From: Betaproteobacteria bacterium
GTDB taxonomy: Bacteria > Pseudomonadota > Gammaproteobacteria > Burkholderiales > SG8-41
Length of the DNA stretch: 8,933 bases
Direction of reading: 5' to 3'
Assembly: GCA_021300125.1 (NCBI GenBank)
Contig: JAJTHX010000103.1
Location: 1 to 8,933, forward strand
Below are positions 1-7,560 of this stretch, piece by piece (within the stretch, counting starts at the first letter, position 1; every line of letters begins with the position of its first letter). Made by a program: the position numbers and the translations under genes. The notes beneath the pieces are model-generated. The model was not told the DNA's origin, did no database searches, and saw nothing but the letters and a program-made list of their open reading frames with translations.

Positions 1-70
1 CAACCTCGACGAGGGCGAGAAGCTCGTCGGAATGGAAACCATCGTCGAAACGGACGAAGACGAAGAGTAG
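1..70 (+). CDS. gyrA: DNA gyrase subunit A, C-terminal end (partial)
   Basis: Only the last 22 codons are present; the first complete codon is at 2 and the TAG stop at 68-70. The peptide reads NLDEGEKLVGMETIVETDED followed by EE. An 'xLDEGxKLxGxE' segment followed by a short acidic tail is how many betaproteobacterial GyrA proteins end, after the last blade of the DNA-wrapping beta-pinwheel. GyrA is the DNA-cleaving and rejoining subunit of the A2B2 gyrase that introduces negative supercoils. The call rests on this short tail plus the known gyrA-serC adjacency in Beta- and Gammaproteobacteria. None of the catalytic region can be seen, so this is a context-supported identification and not a domain-level one. 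Confidence 0.75.
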   Translation, partial: NLDEGEKLVGMETIVETDEDEE

Positions 71-174
71 GCGCGCTGGATCGCGGACTGCGGAAGGGGA
101 TCGAGAGCTTCCCATTTGACGCAGCCCTACCAGCCCGCCCCTCAAACCCGATCACTTAATCCTCAATCCTGAAA

Positions 175-1257
175 ATGGCCAGAGTATTCAATTTCAGCGC
201 CGGTCCGGCGGTTTTGCCGGAGCCGGTATTGCAGCAGGCCGCCGCGGAAATGCTCGACTGGCATGGCAGCGGAATGTCGGTGATGGAGATGAGCCACCGC
301 GGCAAGGAATTCATCGACATCCACGCCAGGGCGGAAGCCGACCTGCGCGAGCTGATGGCGATCCCGAGGAACTACAAGGTGCTGTTTCTCCAGGGCGGTG
401 CCTCCGCGCAGTTCGCGCTGATTCCGATGAACCTGCTGCGCGGCAAATCCGGCGCTGATTACGTCAACACCGGGCAGTGGTCGAAAAAAGCCATTGCCGA
501 CGCGAAGAAATACTGCAAGGTCAACGTCGCGGCGACTTCGGAGCCCGACAGCTACACCCGGGTGCCGAAGCAGTCGGAATGGAGGCTGGATCCGGATGCC
601 GCTTACGTGCATGTCACCACCAATGAGACCATCGGCGGCGTTGAATTCCACTGGGTGCCGGACACCGGCGCCGTGCCGCTGGTGGCCGACATGTCTTCGC
701 ACATCCTGTCGCGGCCGATGGATGTCTCCCGCTACGGCCTGATCTATGCCGGCGCGCAGAAAAACATCGGCCCCGCAGGGCTGACCATCGTCATCGTGCG
801 TGATGACCTGATCGGCCAGGCCATGCCGCAGACACCGACCGTGTTCGACTACAAGGTGCAGGCCGACAACGATTCGATGTCGAACACGCCGTCAACCTAC
901 GCCATCTACATCGCCGGACTGGTGTTCGAGTGGCTGATAAAGCAGGGTGGCGTTGCGGCGATGGAGAGGGTCAACCGCGCCAAGGCGGCTCTGCTCTACG
1001 ATCACCTCGACCGCACCGAGTTCTACCACTCGCCGGTGGCGCGCGACGACCGTTCCCTGATGAACATCGCGTTCACGCTGCGCAACGAAGCGCTCGACAA
1101 GGCCTTCATCCAGGAGTCGGAGGCCGCCGGGCTGTTCCAGCTCAAAGGGCACCGCTCGGTCGGCGGCATGCGTGCCTCGATCTACAACGCCATGCCGGTC
1201 GAGGGCGTGAAGGCCCTCGTGGGTTTCATGCAGGAATTCGAGCGCAAGCATGGCTGA
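175..1257 (+). CDS. serC: Phosphoserine aminotransferase
   Basis: PLP-dependent class V aminotransferase that converts 3-phosphohydroxypyruvate plus glutamate to phosphoserine plus 2-oxoglutarate in the cytosol; the same enzyme type serves pyridoxine synthesis. The 360-residue length matches the family (E. coli 362). Visible signatures are the N-terminal [15 protein letters not shown], the phosphate/cofactor loop GGASAQF (residues 74-80), W102, T152 (ETIGGVEF), D172 ([10 protein letters not shown]) and the Schiff-base lysine K196 in [12 protein letters not shown]. These align with W102, T153, D174 and K198 of E. coli SerC. The ATG at 175 gives the canonical N terminus; it has no clear Shine-Dalgarno. 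The 3' end overlaps serA by 8 nt, suggesting translational coupling of the two serine steps. No key residue is missing. Confidence 0.97.
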   Translation: MARVFNFSAGPAVLPEPVLQQAAAEMLDWHGSGMSVMEMSHRGKEFIDIHARAEADLRELMAIPRNYKVLFLQGGASAQFALIPMNLLRGKSGADYVNTGQWSKKAIADAKKYCKVNVAATSEPDSYTRVPKQSEWRLDPDAAYVHVTTNETIGGVEFHWVPDTGAVPLVADMSSHILSRPMDVSRYGLIYAGAQKNIGPAGLTIVIVRDDLIGQAMPQTPTVFDYKVQADNDSMSNTPSTYAIYIAGLVFEWLIKQGGVAAMERVNRAKAALLYDHLDRTEFYHSPVARDDRSLMNIAFTLRNEALDKAFIQESEAAGLFQLKGHRSVGGMRASIYNAMPVEGVKALVGFMQEFERKHG

Positions 1258-2437
1258 GCCTTTCCGCATCCTCACGCTGAACTCGATCGCCGCGGTCGGA
1301 TTGCAGCGTTTTCCGAAAGACCGCTATGCCGTGGCGGGCGACACCGCCAACCCCGATGCCGTCGTGGTGCGATCCCACGACATGCACAAGATGGAAATAC
1401 CGGCCAGCGTCAAGGCCATCGGCCGTGCCGGTGCCGGCACCAACAACATCCCGGTGGACCGGATGAGCCAGCGCGGCGCGCCGGTGTTCAACGCGCCCGG
1501 CGCCAATGCCAATGCGGTGAAGGAACTGGTGATCGCGGCGCTGCTGATTGCGGCGCGCAACCTGGTGCCTGCAGTGCGCTTTGTCGACGGCCTCAAGGGT
1601 GATGACGAAACCCTGCACAAGCTGGTCGAGGACGGCAAAAAACACTTCGCCGGCGTCGAGTTGCCGGGACGCACGCTTGGGGTGATCGGGCTTGGCAAGA
1701 TCGGCAGCCTGGTTGCGGATGCTGCGATCAAGCTCGGCATGGACGTGCTAGGCCATGACCCGGAAATCACCGTCGATGCCGCCTGGAGCCTGCCCTCCCA
1801 GGTGAGGAGGGCGCACTCCATTGAAGAGGTGATGAAGGCCGCGGATTTTGTGACCCTGCACGTGCCGCTGCTCAAGGCGACCCGCGGCCTGATCAACGCC
1901 CAGCGCCTGCAGTTGCTGCACAAGGGCGCCGTGCTGCTCAACTTCTCGCGTGACGGCATCGTGGATGACGACGCGGTGCTGGAGTCGCTGGCGGCGAAGA
2001 AGCTCAAGGCCTACGTCTGCGACTTCCCGGCGCAGAAACTTTCCGGTCACCCGCAGGTGGTGGCCTTGCCCCATCTCGGCGCCTCGACGCGCGAAGCCGA
2101 GGACAATTGCGCGGTGATGGTGGTCGACCAGGTGCGCGATTTCCTCGAGCACGGCAACATCCGCAACGCGGTCAATTTTGCCGATGCGGTGATGCCGCGC
2201 GAGTCCGATTACCGCGTTGCCATCGCCAACGCCAACGTGCCCAACATGGTGGGCCAGATTTCGACGGCGATGGCGCGTGCGGGACTCAACATCCACAACA
2301 TGCTCAACAAGTCGCGCGGCGACATGGCCTATACCCTGGTCGATGTCGACAGCGCGGTGCCTGATGCCCTGATCGCCGAACTGTCCGCCATCCAGGGCGT
2401 GCTCGCCGTAAGATATCTTCCCGTCAACCGCCCCTGA
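1250..2437 (+). CDS. serA: D-3-phosphoglycerate dehydrogenase, compact ACT-domain type
   Basis: NAD-dependent enzyme of the D-2-hydroxyacid dehydrogenase family, predicted to oxidise 3-phosphoglycerate to 3-phosphohydroxypyruvate, the substrate of the SerC encoded just upstream. It has 395 residues. The substrate domain carries [12 protein letters not shown] (58-69) and [12 protein letters not shown] (81-92). The Rossmann fold has GLGKIG (147-152) with D170 as the likely NAD-ribose acidic residue. R234 ([10 protein letters not shown]) and H275 (PHLGAST) are catalytic-type residues. A C-terminal ACT domain (about 320-395) should bind a regulator. The usual DVFxxEP motif with the catalytic Glu is absent; its place reads [13 protein letters not shown] recall this DFP variant from the roughly 390-residue clostridial/Bacteroides-type SerA proteins, so a genuine PGDH is the best reading. 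Another hydroxyacid dehydrogenase activity is possible. The ATG lies inside the end of serC (8-nt overlap). Confidence 0.88.
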   Translation: MAEPFRILTLNSIAAVGLQRFPKDRYAVAGDTANPDAVVVRSHDMHKMEIPASVKAIGRAGAGTNNIPVDRMSQRGAPVFNAPGANANAVKELVIAALLIAARNLVPAVRFVDGLKGDDETLHKLVEDGKKHFAGVELPGRTLGVIGLGKIGSLVADAAIKLGMDVLGHDPEITVDAAWSLPSQVRRAHSIEEVMKAADFVTLHVPLLKATRGLINAQRLQLLHKGAVLLNFSRDGIVDDDAVLESLAAKKLKAYVCDFPAQKLSGHPQVVALPHLGASTREAEDNCAVMVVDQVRDFLEHGNIRNAVNFADAVMPRESDYRVAIANANVPNMVGQISTAMARAGLNIHNMLNKSRGDMAYTLVDVDSAVPDALIAELSAIQGVLAVRYLPVNRP

Positions 2438-2451
2438 GCAGCCCTGCAACG

Positions 2452-3516
2452 ATGGCCGATACCCTCGCCAGCATCCGCAGCAAGATCGACGCGCTCGATG
2501 CGCGCCTGGTGAAGCTGCTGTCGGCACGGGCGAAGCTGGCCCAGCAGGCCTGGCATGCCAAGGGCAATGTCTCCGCCTACAAACCCGAGCGCGAGGCCCA
2601 GGTGCTGCGCCGGGTGCGCGAACTGAACGGGGGGCCGCTATCTGCCGAGGCGCTGACCCGGCTGTTCACCGAAATCATGTCGGCCTGTCGCGCGCTCGAG
2701 GAGCAGATGGCCGTGGCCTACCTCGGCCCCGAAGGCACCTTCAGCCAGGAGGCCGTGATCAAGCATTTCGGATCCGCCACCGGCGGCCTGCCGAAGGCCA
2801 GCATCGACGAGGTGTTCCGCGCGGTGGAGTCCGGTGAATCCGCCTACGGCGTGGTGCCGGTGGAAAATTCCACCGAGGGCGCCGTCGGCCGCACCCTCGA
2901 CCTGCTGTTGAGCACTTCCATGCGCATCTGCGGCGAAGTCAGCCTGCCGGTGCGGCAGAACCTGATGAGCAACGCGGCGGACCGCAAGGCCATCCGTACG
3001 GTGTATTCGCACACCCAGAGCCTTGCCCAGTGCCAGGGCTGGCTGGCGCGGCAACTGCCCGATGCCGAGCGCGTGGCCGTGGTCAGCAACGCCGAGGCGG
3101 CTCGGCTGGCCGCGAAGGACAAACGTGCGGCAGCCATCGCCAGCCGCACCGCGGCCGGGCTCTACGGCCTCAAGCTGCTGGCGCGCAACATCGAGGACGA
3201 TCCGAAGAACACCACGCGTTTTGCGGTGATCGGCCGCGAGGATGCCGCACCCTCCGGCAACGACAAGACTTCCCTGATCCTGTCCACGCGCAACGTGCCC
3301 GGCGCCATCCACGACCTGCTGACTCCGCTGGCGCAGCACGGCGTGAGCATGACCCGCCTGGAGTCGCGGCCGGCGCGCACCGGGCGCTGGGAATACGTGT
3401 TCTACATCGATATCGAGGGCCATCGCACCGAGGCCCGGGTCGCGCAGGCGCTGGCCGCGCTGGAAGCCAGGGCGGCGATGCTCAAGCTGCTCGGTTCCTA
3501 TCCTGTGGCACGCTGA
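2452..3516 (+). CDS. pheA: Bifunctional chorismate mutase / prephenate dehydratase (P-protein)
   Basis: Rearranges chorismate to prephenate and then dehydrates and decarboxylates it to phenylpyruvate, committing flux to phenylalanine. It has 354 residues in three parts. The AroQ chorismate mutase helices span 1-85, with R9, R26, K37, R47 and E48 at positions matching E. coli R11, R28, K39, R51 and E52. The prephenate dehydratase domain runs from about 87 to 265, opening with VAYLGPEGTFSQEA and ending with the TRF motif (N253-F257, T255 the expected catalytic Thr). The ACT domain (about 272-350) carries PGAIHDLL (283-290) and ESRP (304-307), the residues associated with phenylalanine feedback binding, so allosteric inhibition is expected. 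It starts 14 nt after serA without a Shine-Dalgarno. The enzyme looks intact. Confidence 0.96.
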   Translation: MADTLASIRSKIDALDARLVKLLSARAKLAQQAWHAKGNVSAYKPEREAQVLRRVRELNGGPLSAEALTRLFTEIMSACRALEEQMAVAYLGPEGTFSQEAVIKHFGSATGGLPKASIDEVFRAVESGESAYGVVPVENSTEGAVGRTLDLLLSTSMRICGEVSLPVRQNLMSNAADRKAIRTVYSHTQSLAQCQGWLARQLPDAERVAVVSNAEAARLAAKDKRAAAIASRTAAGLYGLKLLARNIEDDPKNTTRFAVIGREDAAPSGNDKTSLILSTRNVPGAIHDLLTPLAQHGVSMTRLESRPARTGRWEYVFYIDIEGHRTEARVAQALAALEARAAMLKLLGSYPVAR

Positions 3517-3538
3517 ACCCTGGCGCGCTGATTTTTTT
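3508..3538 (+). terminator. Possible weak intrinsic terminator at the end of pheA
   Basis: A short stem can form between GCACGC (3508-3513, overlapping the last pheA codons) and GCGCGC (3523-3528) with one A-C mismatch and a 9-nt loop. Two bases after the stem comes a run of seven T (3532-3538). The T run is what attracts attention; the stem is weak for a strong terminator. If active it would give partial attenuation between pheA and hisC. The T run may equally be part of the AT-rich island that follows. Confidence 0.2.
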
Positions 3539-3567
3539 AAGTATTTGTTTTTATTGAATAATAATTG
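3531..3567 (+). promoter_or_regulatory. AT-rich island directly upstream of hisC
   Basis: Of 37 bases only four are G and none is C, in a region that is otherwise about two-thirds GC. It lies between the pheA stop and the hisC ATG at 3568 and contains two overlapping AATAAT boxes (3557-3562 and 3560-3565), each matching the -10 consensus at 5 of 6 positions. A -35 partner is poor. If the first box were a -10, transcription would begin at about the hisC ATG, giving a nearly leaderless message. The alternative is an A/U-rich ribosomal protein S1 binding leader that replaces a Shine-Dalgarno. The composition is observed; the function is inferred. Confidence 0.35.
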
Positions 3568-4665
3568 ATGAGTGCCTGCGACCTCGCGCCCGGCTATATC
3601 CGTGCCATTGCGCCCTACCAGCCGGGCAAGCCGACCTCGGAACTGGCGCGTGAACTGGGCCTGGACGAAGCCTCGATCATCAAGCTCGCTTCCAACGAGA
3701 ATCCGCTCGGTGTCAGCCCGAAGGCGCTCGCGGCGATGCGCGCGCTGCTCGACGGACTGGCGCGCTATCCCGACGGCAACGGATTCGAACTGAAGCAGGC
3801 GCTGTCGCAGCGCTTCGGTGTCGCGCTGGACCGGATCGTGCTCGGCAACGGTTCCAACGATGTGCTGGAACTCGTGGCGCGGGCCTTCCTCGCGCCGGGC
3901 CTGTCCGCGGTGTATTCGCAGCATGCGTTTGCGGTCTATCCGCTGGCGGTGCAGGCCGTCGGCGCCAAAGGCATTGAAGTGCCCGCGAGGAATTTCGGTC
4001 ATGACCTTGATGCGATGGCGGCGGCGCTGCGCCCCGACACGCGGATCGTGTTTCTCGCCAACCCCAACAATCCCACCGGCACCTTCATGGCGGGCGGGGA
4101 CGTCGAAAAGTTCCTGGCGAAGCTGCCGGCTGAAGTGCTGGTGGTGCTGGATGAAGCCTATACCGAATATCTGCGCCCTGATTTCCGCTATGACAGCATC
4201 AGCTGGCTGAACAGCCATCCCAATCTGGTCATCACCCGCACCTTTTCCAAGGTGTATGGCCTCGCCGGACTGCGCGTCGGTTACGCGCTGGCGGCTCCCG
4301 CTGTCGCCGACCTGATGAATCGCGTGCGCCAGCCGTTCAACGTCAACAGCCTGTCGCTGGCCGCGGCGGCGGCGGCGCTGGGCGATGAGGCGTTCATCCG
4401 CGACAGTTACGAACTTAATTGCCGCGGCATGGACCAGATCGTTGCCGGCCTGGGCAGGCTTGGTCTGCAGCACATACCTTCGTACGGCAATTTCGTGACC
4501 TTTGCCGTGCCGAAGGCGGCTGAAGTGTTCCAGAAACTGCTGCGCCTCGGCGTCATCGTGCGTCCGATCGCCGCGTACGGCATGCCGGGCCATCTGCGCG
4601 TGTCGATCGGGCTGGAAGCCGAGAATGCGCGCTTCCTTGACGCGCTGAAGCAGGCACTGGCCTGA
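3568..4665 (+). CDS. hisC: Histidinol-phosphate/aromatic aminotransferase (HisC family)
   Basis: PLP-dependent fold type I (class I/II) aminotransferase of 365 residues. Numbering from the ATG at 3568, it shows the N-terminal [21 protein letters not shown] (40-48), [21 protein letters not shown] (164-172), DEAY (195-198), the PLP lysine K228 in [15 protein letters not shown] and substrate-type R236. The family converts imidazole acetol phosphate to histidinol phosphate. Located between pheA and tyrA and away from his genes, this copy probably also or mainly transaminates aromatic keto acids (phenylpyruvate, 4-hydroxyphenylpyruvate or prephenate), as proposed for the supraoperon paralogue. Specificity cannot be read from sequence. 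The frame is closed by TAA at 3562-3564, so only TTG 3565 or ATG 3568 can start it; ATG is preferred. No Shine-Dalgarno is present; an AT-rich leader precedes it. Confidence 0.93.
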   Translation: MSACDLAPGYIRAIAPYQPGKPTSELARELGLDEASIIKLASNENPLGVSPKALAAMRALLDGLARYPDGNGFELKQALSQRFGVALDRIVLGNGSNDVLELVARAFLAPGLSAVYSQHAFAVYPLAVQAVGAKGIEVPARNFGHDLDAMAAALRPDTRIVFLANPNNPTGTFMAGGDVEKFLAKLPAEVLVVLDEAYTEYLRPDFRYDSISWLNSHPNLVITRTFSKVYGLAGLRVGYALAAPAVADLMNRVRQPFNVNSLSLAAAAAALGDEAFIRDSYELNCRGMDQIVAGLGRLGLQHIPSYGNFVTFAVPKAAEVFQKLLRLGVIVRPIAAYGMPGHLRVSIGLEAENARFLDALKQALA

Positions 4666-4670
4666 CGGTC

Positions 4671-5570
4671 ATGACCGCGAAACCGCGCGTTGCCAAAATC
4701 AGGTTCAACAAGCTGGTGGTGATCGGCGTCGGGCTGATCGGCGGGTCCTTCGCGCTGGCGCTGAAAAAAGCAAAGCTGGTGAAGCAGGTGGTCGGCGTCG
4801 GCCGCAGCCGCGGCAACCTGAAGGATGCGCTGCGCCTGGGTGTCATCGATCAGGCCGAAACCGATGCAGCCAAGGCCGTGGCTGGCGCCGACCTGGTGCT
4901 GGTCGGCGCGCCGGTGGGGCAGATGCCGGGTATCTTTGCGCGCATCGCGCCGGCACTGTCGCCGCAAACGGTGGTCACCGATGCCGGCAGCACCAAGCAG
5001 GACGTGATTGCCGCGGCACGGCGCCACCTAGGCGCGCATTTTTCGATGTTCGTGCCCGCGCATCCGATCGCCGGCACCGAGCACAGCGGCGCTGCCGCCG
5101 CCTTTCCGGAACTGTTCCGCGGGCGCAACCTGATCCTGTTGCCGCAGCACGAAACCAGGGCTTCCGCCCTGCGCCTGGTGAAATCGGCCTGGCAGGCCTG
5201 CGGCGCGCGCATCGTATGGCTGGATGCCGCCGAACACGACGAGATATTCGGCGCCGTCAGCCATCTGCCGCATGTGATTGCCTTCGCGCTGATGAACCAG
5301 CTGGGCCGCCGTCGCGACGCGAAACGCCTGCTCGGTTTTTCCGGTGGCGGGCTGCGCGACACCGTGCGCATCGCCGGCAGTTCCCCGGAAATGTGGCGCG
5401 ACATCTGTATTGCCAACCGGGAGGCGCTGCTGCCGCTGCTCGATGGCAGCATCGCAGAGCTTGAGGCCGCGCGCGACGCGCTGGCCAATGCCGACGGTGA
5501 CGCGCTGGAGGCGATGTTCCGCGGCGGCCGGGAAGCCCGCGCGCGGTGGCTGCTCAAGAACGCGAAATGA
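4671..5570 (+). CDS. tyrA: Prephenate/arogenate dehydrogenase
   Basis: Oxidatively decarboxylates prephenate to 4-hydroxyphenylpyruvate, or arogenate to tyrosine, with a nicotinamide cofactor. It has 299 residues, the size of a stand-alone TyrA core: no chorismate mutase domain, no ACT domain and no AroA fusion. Seen in sequence are GVGLIGG (19-25), DAGSTK (104-109), HPIAGTE (131-137, H131 the expected catalytic His), SHLPH (197-201) and GGGLRD (225-230) with R229 as the likely substrate-binding Arg. The residues after the second beta strand read GRSR (44-47) instead of an acidic residue, which leans towards NADP use or relaxed cofactor choice. The ATG follows the hisC stop by 5 nt, and the gene end overlaps the aroA start in an ATGA. 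Confidence 0.93.
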   Translation: MTAKPRVAKIRFNKLVVIGVGLIGGSFALALKKAKLVKQVVGVGRSRGNLKDALRLGVIDQAETDAAKAVAGADLVLVGAPVGQMPGIFARIAPALSPQTVVTDAGSTKQDVIAAARRHLGAHFSMFVPAHPIAGTEHSGAAAAFPELFRGRNLILLPQHETRASALRLVKSAWQACGARIVWLDAAEHDEIFGAVSHLPHVIAFALMNQLGRRRDAKRLLGFSGGGLRDTVRIAGSSPEMWRDICIANREALLPLLDGSIAELEAARDALANADGDALEAMFRGGREARARWLLKNAK

Positions 5571-6892
5571 GCGCGGCACGCCGCGAGTTCCTGGACCTCG
5601 GACCGCTGCACGATGCGCGCGGCACGGTGCGCCTGCCCGGGTCGAAGAGCATTTCCAACCGTACGCTGCTGCTGGCAGCGCTGGCCGAAGGCACGACCGT
5701 GCTGCGCGAGGTGCTCGATTCCGACGACACCCGTCACATGCTGGCGGCCCTGCGCGCGCTGGGCGTGGCTTGCGAGGACGCGGGTCCGCGTGCGATCCGT
5801 GTGCACGGCGCTGGCGGCGCTTTTGCGGTGAAGCAGGCGGAACTGTTCCTTGGCAACGCCGGCACCGCGGTGCGCCCGCTGACCGCCGTGCTTGCACTGT
5901 GCGGGGGCGAATACCGCATTGACGGCGTGGCGCGCATGCACGAGCGGCCCATCGGCGACCTGGTTGATGCGCTGCGCCAGCTGGGCGCTGCGATCGATTA
6001 CATCGCAAATGCCGGCTTCCCGCCGCTGGCCATCCATGCCGGTGCGATCCGCGGGCGCGATGAGGTTTCAATCCGCGGCAATGTCTCCAGCCAGTATCTG
6101 ACCGGCCTGCTGATGGCCCTGCCGCTGCTGCGACGGCGCACGCGGGTGGTGATCGACGGCGAGCTGATTTCCAAGCCCTACGTCGAGATCACGCTCAACG
6201 CGATGCGGCAGTTCGGCGTCATCGTGGAACGCGAGGGCTGGGCCGCATTCACGGTGCCCGGTGACGCCCGCTATGCCAGCCCGGGCGAGCTCTACGTTGA
6301 AGGTGATGCCTCGTCGGCTTCGTATTTCCTGGCCGCGGGTGCGATTGCGGGCCTGCGCGGCGGCGGGCCCGTGCGCGTGGAAGGCGTGGGCCGCGACAGC
6401 GCGCAGGGCGACGTGCGCTTTGCCGATGCGCTGGCGCAGATGGGCGCCGAGGTGCGCATGGGGCCGAACTGGATCGAGGCCGGGGCGGATGCCGCTGCGC
6501 GCTCAGCGGGGCGTTTGCGCGCGATTGATCTTGATTGCAACCATATCCCGGACGCGGCCATGACCCTCGCGGTTGCCGGCCTGTTCGCCGACGGACCGAG
6601 CCGTCTGCGCAACATCGCCAGCTGGCGGGTCAAGGAAACCGACCGCATAGACGCCATGGCGAAGGAGCTCGCCAAACTGGGTGCGGAGGTGGAGGCGGGC
6701 AGCGATTACCTGGTGATCACGCCGCCCCGGCAGTGGCGCAGCGCGGCCATCGATACCTATGACGATCACCGCATGGCGATGTGCTTTGCGCTGGCGGCTT
6801 TCGGCGGCGTGGCCCTGCGCATCAATGATCCGGACTGCGTGGCCAAGACCTTCCCCGAGTTTTTCGGGGTGCTGGACGGGATTGCCTGCTGA
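5567..6892 (+). CDS. aroA: 3-phosphoshikimate 1-carboxyvinyltransferase (EPSP synthase), class I
   Basis: Transfers enolpyruvate from PEP to shikimate-3-phosphate, the sixth step of the chorismate pathway. It has 441 residues from the ATG at 5567. Motifs: [10 protein letters not shown] (23-32, K27), [11 protein letters not shown] (95-105, the PEP loop in its class I glyphosate-sensitive form), [13 protein letters not shown] (174-186), NHIPDAAMT (325-333, D329 catalytic), RVKETDRI (354-361, E357), DDHRMAM (399-405) and KTFPEFF (427-433). They align with E. coli K22, G96, D313, E341 and K411. The chosen ATG overlaps the tyrA stop as ATGA, a typical coupling junction. An upstream in-frame GTG at 5546 would add seven unconserved residues. 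It supplies the chorismate pathway that PheA and TyrA draw on. Confidence 0.97.
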   Translation: MSAARREFLDLGPLHDARGTVRLPGSKSISNRTLLLAALAEGTTVLREVLDSDDTRHMLAALRALGVACEDAGPRAIRVHGAGGAFAVKQAELFLGNAGTAVRPLTAVLALCGGEYRIDGVARMHERPIGDLVDALRQLGAAIDYIANAGFPPLAIHAGAIRGRDEVSIRGNVSSQYLTGLLMALPLLRRRTRVVIDGELISKPYVEITLNAMRQFGVIVEREGWAAFTVPGDARYASPGELYVEGDASSASYFLAAGAIAGLRGGGPVRVEGVGRDSAQGDVRFADALAQMGAEVRMGPNWIEAGADAAARSAGRLRAIDLDCNHIPDAAMTLAVAGLFADGPSRLRNIASWRVKETDRIDAMAKELAKLGAEVEAGSDYLVITPPRQWRSAAIDTYDDHRMAMCFALAAFGGVALRINDPDCVAKTFPEFFGVLDGIAC

Positions 6893-7560
6893 TGGCCATG
6901 GCGGGCACCCAGGTCCCGGTCATCGCCATTGACGGCCCTTCGGCCTCGGGCAAGGGTACCGTGGCAGCGGCCGTGGCGCAGCACCTCGGCTGGCATTACC
7001 TCGACAGCGGCGCGCTGTACCGGATTGTCGGCCTGGCTGCCGGGGATCGCGGACTGGATCTCGACAATGATGCAGAAATATCCCGTATCACATTGAATCT
7101 AAACATAAAATTTGATGATGACCGGGTGCTGCTCGACGGTCTCGATGTCGGCCAGCGGATCCGGGGTGAGGCGGCCGGGGCCGCTGCCTCCCGGGTCGGC
7201 GCCTTGCCCGGCGTGCGCCACGCCTTGCTGGCGCTGCAACAGGGCTTCCGCCGGCCCCCGGGACTGGTCGCCGACGGGCGCGACATGGGGTCAGTGGTGT
7301 TCCCCGATGCGGTGCTCAAAATCTACCTCACCGCAAGCGCGGAAGAGCGGGCCGAGAGACGCTATAAGCAGTTGATCGCAAAGGGAACGGGTGCTAGTAT
7401 GGCCGCCCTTTTGCGGGGTATCCGCGAGCGTGATTTTCGCGACATCCATCGCGCTGCGGCCCCTTTGCTGAAGTGTCCTGACGCCGTCGAAATCGATTCC
7501 ACCGCCATGCCGGTGGAAGCGGTGGTGGCCCGGGTCCTGCAGTTGTTTCAAAGGCGTTAA
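6892..7560 (+). CDS. cmk: Cytidylate kinase
   Basis: Phosphorylates CMP and dCMP to the diphosphates using ATP. It has 222 residues (E. coli 227). Visible are the P-loop GPSASGKGT (15-23), LDSGALYR (37-44) for the nucleotide pocket, VADGRDMGSVVFPDA (126-140), the lid segment RERDFRDIHR (178-187) and APLLKCPDAVEIDST near the end. The ATG shares its A with the aroA stop (TGATG); a second in-frame ATG at 6898 would also give a normal protein. Codons 60-77, in the variable NMP-binding insert, are unusually AT-rich (about 28% GC over 7075-7121), unlike the rest of the gene. The second half of the gene contains a promoter-like sequence facing rpsA. The cmk-rpsA pairing is conserved across many proteobacteria. 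Confidence 0.95.
   Translation: MAMAGTQVPVIAIDGPSASGKGTVAAAVAQHLGWHYLDSGALYRIVGLAAGDRGLDLDNDAEISRITLNLNIKFDDDRVLLDGLDVGQRIRGEAAGAAASRVGALPGVRHALLALQQGFRRPPGLVADGRDMGSVVFPDAVLKIYLTASAEERAERRYKQLIAKGTGASMAALLRGIRERDFRDIHRAAAPLLKCPDAVEIDSTAMPVEAVVARVLQLFQRR
7372..7400 (+). promoter_or_regulatory. Candidate extended -10 sigma70 promoter inside cmk, driving rpsA
   Basis: TTGATC (7372-7377) is followed after exactly 17 bp by TAGTAT (7395-7400), and a TG dinucleotide sits one base upstream of the -10 (7392-7393), the extended -10 arrangement. Both hexamers match the consensus at 4 of 6 positions, including TTGA of the -35 and the TA...AT frame of the -10. Transcription would start near 7407, giving an rpsA leader of about 255 nt. 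A separate promoter for rpsA makes sense because S1 is needed in far larger amounts than the biosynthetic enzymes. The match is direct; activity is inferred. Confidence 0.35.

Noticed and set aside
92..112. GGAAG/CTTCC hairpin as a gyrA terminator
   Set aside because: Only 5 bp with an 11-nt loop, followed by CATTT without a real T tract. Too weak to annotate.
116..121. TTGACG as a -35 for serC
   Set aside because: A 5/6 match to the -35, but 16-19 bp downstream there is only C-rich sequence and no -10. TTAAT at 156-160 is far too distant.
3565..3567. TTG start for hisC
   Set aside because: Directly followed by ATG 3568, which is the stronger start codon. The difference is one residue.
2638..4593. 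651-codon open frame on the minus strand opposite pheA and hisC
   Set aside because: It spans two well-identified genes and the AT-rich spacer, has a His/Arg/Gln-rich composition with no recognisable motif, and fits the long antisense frames expected from strong GC bias at third codon positions.
5546..5566. Upstream GTG start for aroA
   Set aside because: It would add seven residues inside the tyrA end that are not conserved. ATG 5567 forms a standard ATGA coupling junction and gives a normal N terminus.
4850..6071. 395- and 347-codon minus-strand frames opposite tyrA/aroA
   Set aside because: Low-complexity Arg/Ala/Pro-rich products covering two conserved genes; GC-rich shadow frames.
6853..6869. 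Perfect CCCCGA/TCGGGG hairpin near the end of aroA
   Set aside because: It lies in conserved coding sequence (PEFFGV) and is not followed by a T run, so it is not a terminator. It may be chance in GC-rich DNA.
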